Part shown: positions 26,055 to 33,941 of the stretch, one piece after another
Numbering within the stretch: the first letter of the stretch is position 1
Layout of the letters: every line of letters starts with the position of its first letter
Assembly (NCBI GenBank): GCA_937996605.1
Contig: CALKVB010000390.1
Location: 1-42,634, forward strand
From: an uncultured Oxalobacteraceae bacterium
Lineage (GTDB): Bacteria > Pseudomonadota > Gammaproteobacteria > Burkholderiales > Burkholderiaceae_D
Direction: 5' to 3'
Length of the DNA stretch: 42,634 nt
The notes under the pieces: model-generated
Told to the model about the DNA's origin: nothing
Seen by the model: the letters and a program-made list of their open reading frames with translations, nothing else
Databases searched by the model: none
Position numbers and translations under genes: made by a program

Positions 26055-27503
26055 CTAGTGACTTGTTAACAGTGCTGGCAATATCACGTCCGCCATCATC
26101 TGGTTGACTGGGGAATTGACATTAAATGCGCCTCCTGTGAAAACCACAATCAAATCCAGAGATGGGACTAGAAACACCTTTTGCACGCCGTTACCGGATA
26201 ACATGATCGTATTTACTCGTTCGCCTGGTGCGCTTTTGACTCTGAACCAGCGATGCCAGATACCGAGACCGTAATCGGCACCATCTACCACCGATTGTTT
26301 CTCGGTCATGGCACTCAACCATTCTCTCGACAGAACTTGTTTGCCTTGCCAAACGCCGCGCTGCTGGATCAGCATACCGAGTTTCAGCATGTCGCGTGGA
26401 CGCAGGTAGATTTGACTAAATTCATTGCGTTCGCTGCGTTCTGGCTTGAAGGTCCAGCGCCAATCTGTCTTCTTAATGCCTAATGGGGCAAACAAGGCCT
26501 CGTCGGCGAATTCGGGCAGAGGTTTTTTGACCGCCAATTCGACAGCACGCGCGGCACTGATGATACCCGCTGAACAATATCGTGCTGTCGTGCCAGGATC
26601 TGCTAACATGGGTAAATCAAATGTCGCCTTCACCCAATCGGGTTCTTCATAAATTTTGACTTCATTACCTGGTGAATTACTGTCACGATCATTGCACGCC
26701 AAACCCGATTGTTGACTCAGTAAATGGTGTAAAGAAATTTCTTGTTTGCGCGGATCGGGATTAGCGACCGAGTCCCAGCCAAACAAGGGCCAAACAGGAG
26801 TCCGCACAGAAAGCAGATGTCGATCCACCGCAGCACCCGCGACTAGGGCGACGACGCTTTTGCTCAGTGAGCGCATCGGATGAGCCCTTTCACGATGAAA
26901 TCCATAAAAGTATTCTTCGAGTCGTAATGCTCCTTTGTGATACACCAACAAGGAACGCACTTCAGGCGTGCGCTCTTCCAACACGGCATTGATCAATTGT
27001 TCAGCAATTTTTGTTGGTAGCGTCTCGTCGCCCGTCGACGCGACGGCGATGCCGTCCTTTAAATCTGCGGGCAGTTGATACTTATATGATTTCGTCTCTG
27101 AAGTGGGGCGTGGACGAAGTAGTTGATGTACCCACTGAGGGACTAGATGGTTGCGGCGCTCAAAACGTTCCCCTTTTTCTCTGAAGGCGATCACTTCACC
27201 TTGCCAATTTCGCTCGAAGGGCAAGACATCTCCCACGGCATTGGCAAACTGATCGACGCCAGTTTGACGCAAGGGATATTTACCTTCACCGACCACCGCA
27301 ATGAGCTGTTTTGCATGGACTACGATGTACAACGTAGTCGCTTCTCGATAAGCGTACTCGCCCTCATACAACTTCAGCGCTAACTCACTGGACTGATCAT
27401 CTTGGCTGACCGCCGAGGATTGCCCAACTTGGCAAAAAAACTGCGCTGATATGATAAACATCAGCTGTAAGCAACGAATAATGTTAGATGATCTCAGAAG
27501 CAT
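26055..27503 (-). CDS. serine hydrolase, beta-lactamase class C/penicillin-binding-like
   Basis: 482 residues from the ATG at 27503, which gives a signal peptide ('MLLRSSNIIRCLQLMFIISAQFF'); a longer frame to 27674 has no better ribosome site, so the start is uncertain. An N-terminal region of about 140 residues (a beta-rich stretch with 'YIVVHAKQLIAVVGEGKYPL') precedes the PF00144 domain. Catalytic motifs: S212-L-S-K215 in 'MRSLSKSVVALVAG', the tyrosine motif 'RYCSAG' (Y309), and a late glycine-rich 'LSGNGVQKVFLVP' strand in place of KTG. Family members are esterases, peptidases or D-amino-acid hydrolases; real class C lactamases are shorter and lack the N-terminal region. Periplasmic. Substrate unknown. 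Confidence 0.82.
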   Translation of the reverse strand: MLLRSSNIIRCLQLMFIISAQFFCQVGQSSAVSQDDQSSELALKLYEGEYAYREATTLYIVVHAKQLIAVVGEGKYPLRQTGVDQFANAVGDVLPFERNWQGEVIAFREKGERFERRNHLVPQWVHQLLRPRPTSETKSYKYQLPADLKDGIAVASTGDETLPTKIAEQLINAVLEERTPEVRSLLVYHKGALRLEEYFYGFHRERAHPMRSLSKSVVALVAGAAVDRHLLSVRTPVWPLFGWDSVANPDPRKQEISLHHLLSQQSGLACNDRDSNSPGNEVKIYEEPDWVKATFDLPMLADPGTTARYCSAGIISAARAVELAVKKPLPEFADEALFAPLGIKKTDWRWTFKPERSERNEFSQIYLRPRDMLKLGMLIQQRGVWQGKQVLSREWLSAMTEKQSVVDGADYGLGIWHRWFRVKSAPGERVNTIMLSGNGVQKVFLVPSLDLIVVFTGGAFNVNSPVNQMMADVILPALLTSH

Positions 27504-27938
27504 GATGTATCCATGTCCAACTGCGTTAATGCCGTATCGGGCGCAGATGTCTCGATAAGGGCTGTTACCAACTGGGCTCGGCATACCCAATAATATTGAT
27601 GCAATGCATTGAGCGGGAATGACCTCATTAGCAAAGAAACCAATATGAGCTCGATACAATCCATAGACCAACAAATCGATCTGATTAAGGAAATACTTGC
27701 ATTCCCTTGCTTAAGTGCGTCGTTGCCATCGACGGGCTAATTGGTGATCAATGTCTGTTGTATTTCAGATTCACATGTCCTCATTTTGTCCGTTTGATTA
27801 TATCTGTCGACAGTAAAAGTGTTACCTTTCGATTCAATTGAAAACAGTGGATTTTGCAGTCATCTGCCGATAGTTTGATGCAAATTTTGTTCTTGCGTAA
27901 GTTCTTTTTTCGTTCACACCAAAACGAGGAGTACTAGC
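27504..27938. other. intergenic, 435 bp between divergent genes
   Basis: Lies between the leftward serine hydrolase and the rightward carbonic anhydrase, so it should carry both promoters. The part next to 27503-27674 is also open in the hydrolase frame and could be coding if that gene starts earlier. I found no member of the window's repeat families, no RNA gene and no clear operator. Confidence 0.4.
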
Positions 27939-28811
27939 ATGCACAGAAAAATCAATGCGCTTATTGTAGCCGCAGCGGCGACGACGCCATTTAGTGCGCT
28001 TGCACAAGATACGCATTCAAACGACCACGGTGCTGTTTCCAAAGAAGTCATCGAACTTCAACGAGAAAATTTGTCGAAGAATACCCGCGCTAAAGGCTTT
28101 GGCCCACAGTCTCCACGCGATCTCTCCACGCGCCATGGTGATAACAATATCATCTTCAATAAAGCGCCAGCACACACCAATCTCAATTTATGCAACATCC
28201 ACTTTCATGAAAATGCCGAGCACAAAGGCGGACAATTTACGACCTATGCAGGGAACGGCGATGGCAAGGGTTTACAAACCGGTTTCAAATACTCAGGTAA
28301 GCTCAGCAAGGCAGAGTTGACACCACTCAAAGAAGAAGTCTGTAAAAGCGAGCATGGCGGCCTCCAGTCCGGAGATACCATCGAAGTACATTATGTCCAT
28401 TCGTCTGCGCTCGTGACGCCGGGGCCAACTTTAGGTGCGTGCTTAAATGATGCGATCAAAAATCCCCAGTTGCGCGTTGAGGCCCAAGTTTATGTGCTAG
28501 TCAATGATAGCAAAGCACGTGATTTTGGCGAGCTCACCAAGCTGGGGAAAAGGCGTGAATTTCAACAGGCATTGGGTATCCCAAAAAATACAGGTAAGCC
28601 GATACAATATGCTGGATCAACCACCGGTCCGGCCTACAATGAACAAGGTTCACCTCTGCAAGTTTCTTGGAGCGTTCGTCCCAAAGTGGCGAAGGTTAAT
28701 ATTGAATCGGTTGGTAAATGGTGTGAGGCAAATGTCTTTAAAGAAGACCACGCCCATGGTGTCAGAAGTTTAGTGACCGATCCTGCTTTGATTTCAAATC
28801 TTGAAAAGTGA
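27939..28811 (+). CDS. delta-class carbonic anhydrase, exported
   Basis: 290 residues, signal peptide ending A-L-A at residue 22, GAGGAG ribosome site. The core 'NLNLCNIHFHENAEHKGGQF' (residues 81-100) supplies C85, H88, H90 and H95, and a further histidine lies at 'IEVHYV' (H151); 'GPTLGACLN' and 'QLRVEAQVYVLVND' are the other blocks I recognise from bacterial proteins annotated as delta-class carbonic anhydrase. They would interconvert CO2 and bicarbonate in the periplasm using a bound metal ion. This class was first described in diatoms and is less common in bacteria than alpha, beta or gamma enzymes. The family call rests on remembered block patterns, not on an alignment. Confidence 0.78.
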   Translation: MHRKINALIVAAAATTPFSALAQDTHSNDHGAVSKEVIELQRENLSKNTRAKGFGPQSPRDLSTRHGDNNIIFNKAPAHTNLNLCNIHFHENAEHKGGQFTTYAGNGDGKGLQTGFKYSGKLSKAELTPLKEEVCKSEHGGLQSGDTIEVHYVHSSALVTPGPTLGACLNDAIKNPQLRVEAQVYVLVNDSKARDFGELTKLGKRREFQQALGIPKNTGKPIQYAGSTTGPAYNEQGSPLQVSWSVRPKVAKVNIESVGKWCEANVFKEDHAHGVRSLVTDPALISNLEK

Positions 28812-28964
28812 AAGTCATTAGAAGGCTAGCTGCCACCTGTATTCAATAGTGTAATCTGGGCGATGATTGTTGTATTCTGGCATAAGCAAATTGCTTGAGC
28901 CAATTCTTGTCGCTAGCGCGCCGTTCGCGGCGCCACCGCACGCTAGAGACAATAAGGAACCGAC

Positions 28965-29756
28965 ATGACCACTACCACCAATGAAACGAAGTCCGGTGCG
29001 CATTCGATACGTCGATGGGTGCGGCGTGCCTTTCTGATTTGGGCAGTCATCTCGATTACGTGGCTAGCGAACTCCGTCCGAACCCAAGGTGTTTCCGACA
29101 CATTGCTACAGAGTACTGAAGCGATGGCAGTCGTAGAAGAGGCGGGCGGATTAGAATTTCAGCCGACCAAGCGCGATACCAAGACCTCGCTCATTTTCAT
29201 CTGTGGCTCAGGCATTCACCCTCATGCCTATGTTCCACTGCTACGTCCCATCGCCGAAAGGGGTTATTCGGTGTTCATCGTCAAACTACCATATCGTTTC
29301 GCGCCACTCTCGTCGCATCAAGACGAAGTACTCGACCAAACGCGGAAGCTGATGGCCGCTCATCCAGAGGCGACCCAGTGGGTGATCGCTGGTCATTCAC
29401 TTGGCGGCGCACTGGCAGCGCGAGTGGCGCAGACCGATCCCAGACCAAATACAGCGTTCGTTTTGATAGGGACTACTCATCCGAAAGAGGTTGATTTGTC
29501 GAAACTCAGCGTTCCGTTCACGAAGGTCTACGCAAGCAATGATGGCATCGCTCCGGTGGAGCGCGTCATGGCAACAAAGAAGCTATTACCGGAGAGAACC
29601 AAGTGGGTCGAGATCAAAGGCGGCAATCATTCCCAATTTGGACACTACGGCCATCAACTATCCGACGGCGCCGCGACTATCACCCGTGAAGTGCAGCAAA
29701 CCATTACCCGTGAGGCGATTCTTGAAGCACTAAGAAGCTTGAGATCTGATTCCTAA
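28965..29756 (+). CDS. alpha/beta-hydrolase, membrane-anchored or exported
   Basis: 263 residues; N-terminal polar stretch with arginines (about 10-22), then one hydrophobic helix ('AFLIWAVISITWLANSV', about 22-38) that anchors it. The hydrolase triad is visible: nucleophile S145 in G-H-S-L-G-G, acid D193 in 'YASNDGIAPV', base H222 in 'GGNHSQFG'. An oxyanion-side motif 'IFICGSGIHPHAY' precedes. Such proteins cleave esters, lactones or thioesters; no substrate is indicated. AAGGA lies 6 nt before the ATG. The gap between this gene and the carbonic anhydrase is about 150 bp, same strand, so co-transcription is possible. Confidence 0.87.
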   Translation: MTTTTNETKSGAHSIRRWVRRAFLIWAVISITWLANSVRTQGVSDTLLQSTEAMAVVEEAGGLEFQPTKRDTKTSLIFICGSGIHPHAYVPLLRPIAERGYSVFIVKLPYRFAPLSSHQDEVLDQTRKLMAAHPEATQWVIAGHSLGGALAARVAQTDPRPNTAFVLIGTTHPKEVDLSKLSVPFTKVYASNDGIAPVERVMATKKLLPERTKWVEIKGGNHSQFGHYGHQLSDGAATITREVQQTITREAILEALRSLRSDS

Positions 29757-29784
29757 CATTCGCTTGTGTCCATTCGCTTGTGTC
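29757..29784. repeat. 14-bp tandem duplication
   Basis: CATTCGCTTGTGTC occurs twice head to tail (29757-29770, 29771-29784), starting just after the hydrolase stop and ending against the motif that borders the transposase remnant. It may be a scar of transposase activity. Confidence 0.85.
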
Positions 29785-29801
29785 AGGCCTTACATTTGAC
29801 A
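29781..29801. repeat. RAYT-flanking motif, left copy
   Basis: TGTCAGGCCTTACATTTGAC at 29781-29800, next to the 3' end of the transposase pseudogene. The inverted counterpart is ATCAAATGTTAGCCTGACCC at 30710-30729, and a third copy, TGTCAAATGTATGGCCTGAC, is at 31602-31621. Flanking of the gene by inverted copies is what is expected of REP sequences and their REP-associated tyrosine transposase. Confidence 0.7.
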
Positions 29802-29809
29802 CTTAACAG

Positions 29810-30658
29810 TCAATCAACACCACGCTCCTTCTGTCTCGCAGACCGACTAAGCTTCGCGTAACTTACCCCAAAATGGCTACCGACTTGCTCTAGTGTGTAG
29901 TGCACACTTAAGTAGGCCAGTGCCATATTTTCGTTTCGCGAGTTTCCCAAATTGGCAAAATAATCCAAAGGTTTGATCGGGGCTGGTTTTTGTTTCTTGG
30001 GGATGTCTTTGAGTGATTGTTCGGGATCGAGCTCGCATTGCATATCGAGTACAAAATCGTCGTCACCGAGATAAATTTGGTTCTTCAGGCTCTGTCAAGA
30101 AGTAGACTGCCCTTGGCCCTGCTGTACGAATTCAATATAGCGCTGCTGTGCGATATGCTTGGTATCGGCAAATCCACCCAGAACCCAATCGTTCGTTAAA
30201 CACGCAGCACTTTCTACCGAGCCTGCGGTAGCGCGATAACTGCTCCACGACCAGTCTTTGGCACTGCGCACCATGCCAGCACGTACCGGATTTAAGGCGA
30301 TGTAGCGCGCCAATTCAAGCAGGTAGGATTCTTTCTGCACCAAAATCGCTTTAAATCGCCCCTGAAAAACATGACCGATGCATTGATACTGCTGATTGAC
30401 ATACTGGGTATAAGAACCATTGAGCAATTTCATCCCGTCAGACAAACACGCGCGGTTGGTTTCAATCAACAGGTGGCAGTGATTGTCCATCAGACATTAA
30501 GCGTGAAAATACCAATCGTAGCGATCCACCGCGATTTTCAACAGCGACAAAAACCGCAGTCGATCATCGTCATTGCCATAAATATTCGCTCCTGCTTTCC
30601 CGCAGGCAGTGCCATGGTACAAAGCACCTGCTTACTCTATGCGTAATAGTCTCGCCAT
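29810..30658 (-). pseudogene. REP-associated tyrosine transposase (Y1/IS200-like), three nonsense codons
   Basis: A full-length Y1-transposase frame (about 282 codons) from ATG 30658 to the stop at 29810, interrupted by three in-frame stops: TAA at 30632-30634 (after MARLLRIE), TAA at 30497-30499 (after WYFHA) and TGA at 30095-30097 (after QGQSTS). The frame is preserved throughout. Recognisable parts: the HUH metal motif in 'MDNHCHLLIE', 'GHVFQGRFKAILVQKESYLLELARYIALNPVRAG', and a C-terminal helix-turn-helix 'YTLEQVGSHFGVSYAKLSR'. In family members the two TAA positions are normally aromatic or tyrosine codons, and the TGA fits a lost tryptophan. Inverted copies of a short motif flank it. 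It is probably inactive. Confidence 0.88.
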
Positions 30659-30661
30659 TTC

Positions 30662-30691
30662 ACTCTACCGTTGATTTAATTGAGGTAGAGT
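30662..30691. repeat. hairpin upstream of the transposase remnant
   Basis: ACTCTACC (30662-30669) and GGTAGAGT (30684-30691) form a perfect 8-bp inverted repeat with a 14-nt loop, directly before the transposase start. It may be part of its promoter or of a REP-like end. Confidence 0.55.
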
Positions 30692-30709
30692 CTATCGCGT
30701 AGAAGAATT

Positions 30710-30730
30710 ATCAAATGTTAGCCTGACCCC
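30710..30730. repeat. RAYT-flanking motif, right (inverted) copy
   Basis: ATCAAATGTTAGCCTGACCC, the inverted partner of the left copy at 29781, about 50 bp upstream of the transposase start. Confidence 0.65.
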
Positions 30731-30780
30731 GCACCCTGCCGAATCTAAAGTGATTTTCTTGGTGCCTAATTTTGTACCAG

Positions 30781-31098
30781 TTAATATGCACCAAAAACTC
30801 GGTCTAAAGCATCGAGGATGGTTGTCTGAAATGCGGAAGCGGTGTCCACCTTATCCTTCAACTCGATCAATGGAATCGCTGCAAGCTGCGGTGTATCTAG
30901 CAAATATTTTTTACCATTGACCACAATAATAGGAAATAAATCTACCGGAGCTTCTACATTCTTAAAACCGTTCAAGTTTCGTAATGGAATAACAATACGT
31001 GTCGCCAATCCGCTAATCACATTGCTTTGTACGTCGATCAAAAAAGGCGTCGTCTTTTTGCTTTTCCCCAAATTCGCATACACATCAAAGCGCGCCAT
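30781..31098 (-). CDS. ccdB: CcdB-family toxin
   Basis: 105 residues, the usual CcdB length (about 100). The N-terminus 'ARFDVYANLGKSKKTTPFLIDVQSNVIS' and the core 'TRIVIPLRN', 'LFPIIVVNGKKYLLDTPQLAAIPLIEL' match the CcdB fold, and the C-terminal helix 'ILDALDRVFGAY' is where F-plasmid CcdB contacts DNA gyrase. The start abuts the antitoxin stop (TAAATG), so the two are translationally coupled. If active it would poison gyrase when not bound by CcdA. Chromosomal ccd pairs are often mobile remnants; this one lies between a dead transposase and a recombination-prone block. Confidence 0.93.
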   Translation of the reverse strand: MARFDVYANLGKSKKTTPFLIDVQSNVISGLATRIVIPLRNLNGFKNVEAPVDLFPIIVVNGKKYLLDTPQLAAIPLIELKDKVDTASAFQTTILDALDRVFGAY

Positions 31099-31347
31099 TT
31101 AAAACCCTCGCCATTCTGCCAATGCCACGCCATCCTCTTCTACTTTTTGATTATAGACTTTGATAAATGCGGCATTTTTTTCATTCCACTCACGCTCTTG
31201 TTCAGCACGTATCGTTTCACGCAAACTTTGTTCGCACACTTGTGAAATGTTAATCCCCAACTCCTTTGCACTAAGGTACACATCTAGGGGCAAGCTAATG
31301 TTTGTCGCTTTCTTTGATGAATTTGTTTGTTTCATTTTTAACGCCAT
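31099..31347 (-). CDS. ccdA: CcdA-family antitoxin
   Basis: 82 residues from the ATG at 31347. An in-frame ATG at 31377 would lie only 3 bp from the likely -10 (31380-31385), so it cannot be the start of a normal mRNA; GGGA lies about 10 nt before 31347. An ATG at 31335 (MKQ...) is a second possibility. The N-terminal half 'KKATNISLPLDVYLSAKELGINISQVCEQSLRETI' is a ribbon-helix-helix DNA-binding domain. The C-terminal half, 'WNEKNAAFIKVYNQKVEEDGVALAEWRGF', is the toxin-wrapping tail of CcdA. It should repress its own operon together with the toxin. Confidence 0.9.
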   Translation of the reverse strand: MALKMKQTNSSKKATNISLPLDVYLSAKELGINISQVCEQSLRETIRAEQEREWNEKNAAFIKVYNQKVEEDGVALAEWRGF

Positions 31348-31379
31348 AATAGCTAAATCCCACAAATTGATACGCATTC

Positions 31380-31410
31380 ATTATACATAAATTCATGCGC
31401 ATAAATTCTA
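31380..31410 (-). promoter_or_regulatory. ccdAB promoter with direct repeat
   Basis: On the minus strand a perfect -10 TATAAT (31380-31385) is preceded by a duplicated nonamer GAATTTATG (two copies with CGCAT between) and GCGC/ATGCGCAT symmetry. The -35 is poor, as in many autoregulated promoters. The repeat is a plausible CcdA operator. Confidence 0.55.
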
Positions 31411-31928
31411 TTAAGGTCTCCTAGGTGCGCAGGGAACTGATCTGGTCTGATGAATCCTGTCTACTATTGAGCGGCAAAAGTTAAAATAAAATCACTTGCA
31501 CCCGTGTTTTCGCGACTATCGAGCACGCTACGATGTGTTAGCTCATTGAAATACATGAATTCTATACGCGAGCCTTATTTTTTGGGATGATGGAAGATAG
31601 ATGTCAAATGTATGGCCTGACCCTGTGCTTGACAACAACTTCCGCGAAAAGGGTATTGCATATAGCAAACCAGAATAAGCGAAAGCATTCACAATGCGCC
31701 CATAAATCAAAAGGCGCTCATCGCTAGAATTACACGCGCCGTACTCAAAACCTAATGACATCCATCTTAATTGAACCCCAACTAATTAGGGAGAACTCCG
31801 CTCGCTTCTGAGACCATTCTTACATGGACCTCTACTAGCACCAATGATCAATCGGATTGCTAACCAAATCGAAGCACACATCACTAAAACAAAAGCCGAT
31901 GGAATGTGAACGCCCATTTTTCACATTC
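31411..31928. other. intergenic, about 520 bp upstream of ccdAB
   Basis: Contains a third copy of the transposase-flanking motif (31602-31621) and a perfect small hairpin GAATGTGA/TCACATTC (31902-31928) that stops exactly where the 1.57-kb duplicated block begins. An open frame at 31543-31761 spans the repeat motif and has no ribosome site, so I do not call it. Confidence 0.5.
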
Positions 31929-31941
31929 AAGTAGCAAAGAG

Positions 31942-31991
31942 GACACCCATTTCCAGAAGCGCTAGAAAACGCGTTTTCTAAAGTGAGTATC
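31942..31991. repeat. CACCCAT...GGGTG intergenic palindrome, copy 5
   Basis: Starts GACACCCATTTCCAGAAGC and ends TTTTCTAAAGTGAGTATC, with an inner palindromic patch (AGAAAACGCGTTTTCT) at the centre. An identical copy lies in the second duplicate at 38352-38401. Confidence 0.75.
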
Positions 31992-32007
31992 GACGACTAT
32001 CACATGC

Positions 32008-32033
32008 GTACGATTACGCTTCGCTAATCGCAC
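32008..32033. repeat. GTGCGATTA-type palindrome, copy in duplicate A
   Basis: GTACGATTA and TAATCGCAC arms (one mismatch) around an 8-nt loop CGCTTCGC. Related to the perfect palindrome at 13217; also present at 38418-38443. Confidence 0.65.
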
Positions 32034-32074
32034 CTACCGCACGCCTCTTCGATTTGGTCTCATTGGTACTCTTC

Positions 32075-32310
32075 TCAAAACCTCGGCGGCCGTTCACCCA
32101 CTACCGCAAAATATTTTTCCAAAGCCAAGCCAGCGCGGGCGATGGTGGCTTCGTCGAACAAACGGCCGATGAAGGTAACGCCGTAGGGGACTTTTCTTGG
32201 CATGGTGAATTTGATCAACGGATTGTTGTGGTCGGGTGCCCAGTCGCTGCGGGTTTCGGTGACGTCTACGCTGCCTGTTTTGATCGTCAGCGATAGATGT
32301 CCGGTGAAGT
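32075..32310 (-). pseudogene. amidase 3'-end fragment A'
   Basis: Encodes only the last 78 or so codons of an amidase-family protein, ending 'GERPPRF' then TGA, closely similar to the end of the intact amidase at 39787-41580 but with its own substitutions. The homology stops at CCGGTGAAGT (32301-32310), at the codons for 'FTGH', and the end of the membrane-anchored gene follows 18 bp on. No start or catalytic residues. Confidence 0.85.
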
Positions 32311-32328
32311 GAAATCCCTCAGGGGAAA

Positions 32329-33063
32329 TTACTTCGCAAGGTCGGGATAAAGTTTATTTATCGCGTTAATAATGTTCTGCTCTCGTTTGATACCGGCACG
32401 ATAGTCATTAGCCGCTGTCATTGCCATATCACCCAACAAACGTTTTCCTTTTGCCGATGTGATTAGGCTGAAGCGAACAGATGGCCCCTTAGCATCAACA
32501 CCCTCATCGATATAATTCTTAAGTAAGACCCGATTATTTTCGTGGAATTGTTCACCCACATGAAACGCAAATGCCGCGTATTCATAAACGTCGACAATTT
32601 GCTTCAACAACGCCTCGTCTTCAATATTGCCGAGTTTCCCGCTGGATTTGAAGCTCTCATACCGTCCCCGGGGCAATGGAACACCGAAGGTCGGAACAGC
32701 AATAATGCTAAAGGCTTTGTCAAATTGGGCTGGATCTGGTTGTTGGTTTGGGTCGAGGCTCAATAGGTAAGCATAGGTTTCAGTCCGCGTTTCTATTTTT
32801 TTCACTGAACGTTCTAACGATTCAATATCGGCGCGCATATCTTCTCTTAAACCAAGCAAAAAAGTCTTCACTTTTTCTTGTTCATGTCGATGCTCGCTGA
32901 CGCCGTGCATCCAAATACTGACCGTAACAGCAAAGATGATAATGACGATTTCAAGCGCAATTTCGCGCGCCTTATGCCAGATTGCGTGCTTATCGCTCAC
33001 AGCGAGTTCTAATACATTTTTTGTGTGTTTCACCACTTCTAACTCAGCCATAGTGCAATCCAT
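32329..33063 (-). CDS. membrane-anchored protein, DUF6090-like, copy A
   Basis: 244 residues, identical in sequence to the product of 38739-39473. A cytoplasmic N-terminus of about 30 residues, one membrane helix at about 33-52 ('EIALEIVIIIFAVTVSIWMHGVSEH') and a mostly helical, highly charged extracytoplasmic part ('REDMRADIESLERSVKKIETRTETY'). The helix and following acidic/basic stretch resemble DUF6090 proteins, but I am not certain. Start: ATG 33063 is the longest; ATG 33051 (MAELEVV) with GGA 8 nt upstream is equally possible. The gene is bracketed by two amidase 3' fragments in the same orientation. Confidence 0.75.
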   Translation of the reverse strand: MDCTMAELEVVKHTKNVLELAVSDKHAIWHKAREIALEIVIIIFAVTVSIWMHGVSEHRHEQEKVKTFLLGLREDMRADIESLERSVKKIETRTETYAYLLSLDPNQQPDPAQFDKAFSIIAVPTFGVPLPRGRYESFKSSGKLGNIEDEALLKQIVDVYEYAAFAFHVGEQFHENNRVLLKNYIDEGVDAKGPSVRFSLITSAKGKRLLGDMAMTAANDYRAGIKREQNIINAINKLYPDLAK

Positions 33064-33376
33064 TTATCTTTTAAACTTCGTTATGACATTATATACAGGA
33101 ACAGATTATCTCTGCGCGGCGAATTCCATGGCAGGTTTGGCGGGGCGGGAACACGGGGTTAAAGACAGCCGCCACCGCAAGCATGAACCCACACAAATGC
33201 CGACAAAGACGCTACTTACGAACCCGAATGCTCGCTTTTTGTACAAAGAAAGCACGCGGGAAAAATCGCAGATCCGCATAAAACTCAAACAAAAAAATCG
33301 AACAACAATAGGTGCGCCCCATTTCACATTCATCCTGAAATTTAAGACGGCCACCCATTAATCTAAATAACACCCC
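33064..33376. other. non-coding, 313 bp, upstream of copy A of the membrane-anchored gene
   Basis: Probable promoter region. Overlapping frames on both strands here (for example 33106-33354) lack support. The same sequence is present at 39474-39786. Confidence 0.5.
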
Positions 33377-33613
33377 TCAAAACCCCGGCGGCCTTTCCCC
33401 CACTACCGCAAAATGTTTTTCCAAAGCCAAGCCAGCGCGGGCGATGGTGGCTTCGTCGAATAGGCGGCCGATGAAGGTGACGCCGTAGGGGACTTTTTTT
33501 GGGGCGGTGAATTTGATCGGTGGATTTTTCGGATCGGGGGCCCAGTCGCTACGGGTTTCGGTGATTTCTACGCTGCCTGTTTTTATGGTGAGCGATGGAT
33601 GTCCGGTGGAGTT
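33377..33613 (-). pseudogene. amidase 3'-end fragment B'
   Basis: Last 78 or so codons of an amidase ending 'GERPPGF' then TGA. The first 121 bp (to 33497) match the 3' end of the intact amidase exactly; beyond that about a dozen differences accumulate. Homology ends at about the same codons ('FTGH') as in fragment A', and a CACCCAT-type element follows. Confidence 0.85.
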
Positions 33614-33623
33614 CTCGGTGAAC

Positions 33624-33667
33624 TTCTAATTCTAAATTGTATTTAGTTGCTTTTCGGAGTGGGTGTC
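33624..33667. repeat. CACCCAT-type element, variant copy 6
   Basis: TCTAATTCTAAATTGTATTT then AGTTGCTTTTCGGAGTGGGTGTC. It shares its whole length with the right half of the element at 42318-42400 (TTCTAA-TC..TATTTAGTTGCT..TTT-GGA-TGGGTGTC), defining a longer sub-type. Confidence 0.65.
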
Positions 33668-33707
33668 TCTTCAATCCCTCGCTTCATCTCTTCAATCCCT
33701 CGCTTCA
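33666..33707. repeat. 21-bp tandem repeat, 2 units
   Basis: TCTCTTCAATCCCTCGCTTC (plus A) occurs twice, head to tail (33666-33686, 33687-33707), followed by a partial third TCAATCCCTTCG. Non-coding. Confidence 0.8.
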
Positions 33708-33764
33708 ATCCCTTCGAACGGTCGCACTTGCCAAATGCAAAAAAAATTAACAGCGCCAAAGCAG

Positions 33765-33909
33765 TAATGCCGTTCAGCTAAGCACATAAATTCAAGGACT
33801 GCCGTTCCCGCGCAGGCGGGAACCTAGTGGCGTAAATACCTAAAGACACTAGATCCCTGCCTTCGCAGGGATGACATGAGGAATTATTGAGATTAAATGA
33901 ACGACATTT
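33765..33909 (+). mobile_element. MITE-like element, 145 bp, left copy
   Basis: Left end TAATGCCGTTCAGCTAAGC, degenerate right end GATTAAATGAACGACATTT (inverse complement of the left end with a few changes). Inside are two hairpins: GTTCCCGCGCAGGCGGGAAC and ATCCCTGCCTTCGCAGGGAT, separated by CTAGTGGCGTAAATACCTAA. The inverse complement of this element occurs at 35697-35842. No coding capacity. Confidence 0.8.
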
Positions 33910-33941
33910 GCGCCAAAGCGGGTAATTTTTTAAATGCTAGG

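Larger units (their letters stand above)
31929..33497. repeat. 1,569-bp direct repeat, copy A
   Basis: Matches 38339-39907 base for base as far as I can read (same orientation, offset 6,410). It holds a CACCCAT-type palindrome, a GTGCGATTA-type palindrome, an amidase 3' fragment, the membrane-anchored gene and the first part of a second amidase 3' fragment. The left edge is 31929 (31928 C versus A in the other copy); the right edge is 33497, after which the two amidase-related sequences differ at many sites. Confidence 0.93.

Noticed and set aside
29810..30658. Recoding (stop read-through) of the transposase frame
   Set aside because: Two different stop types at three sites, and sense codons expected there from the family, fit plain decay better; no other gene in the window shows in-frame stops.
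31543..31761. 72-codon open frame on the minus strand upstream of ccdAB
   Set aside because: It crosses the transposase-flanking motif, lacks a ribosome site and shows no domain.
33106..33361. Overlapping open frames on both strands in the duplicated block (also at 39516-39771)
   Set aside because: They are present twice only because the block is duplicated; composition and lack of ribosome sites suggest upstream non-coding DNA.
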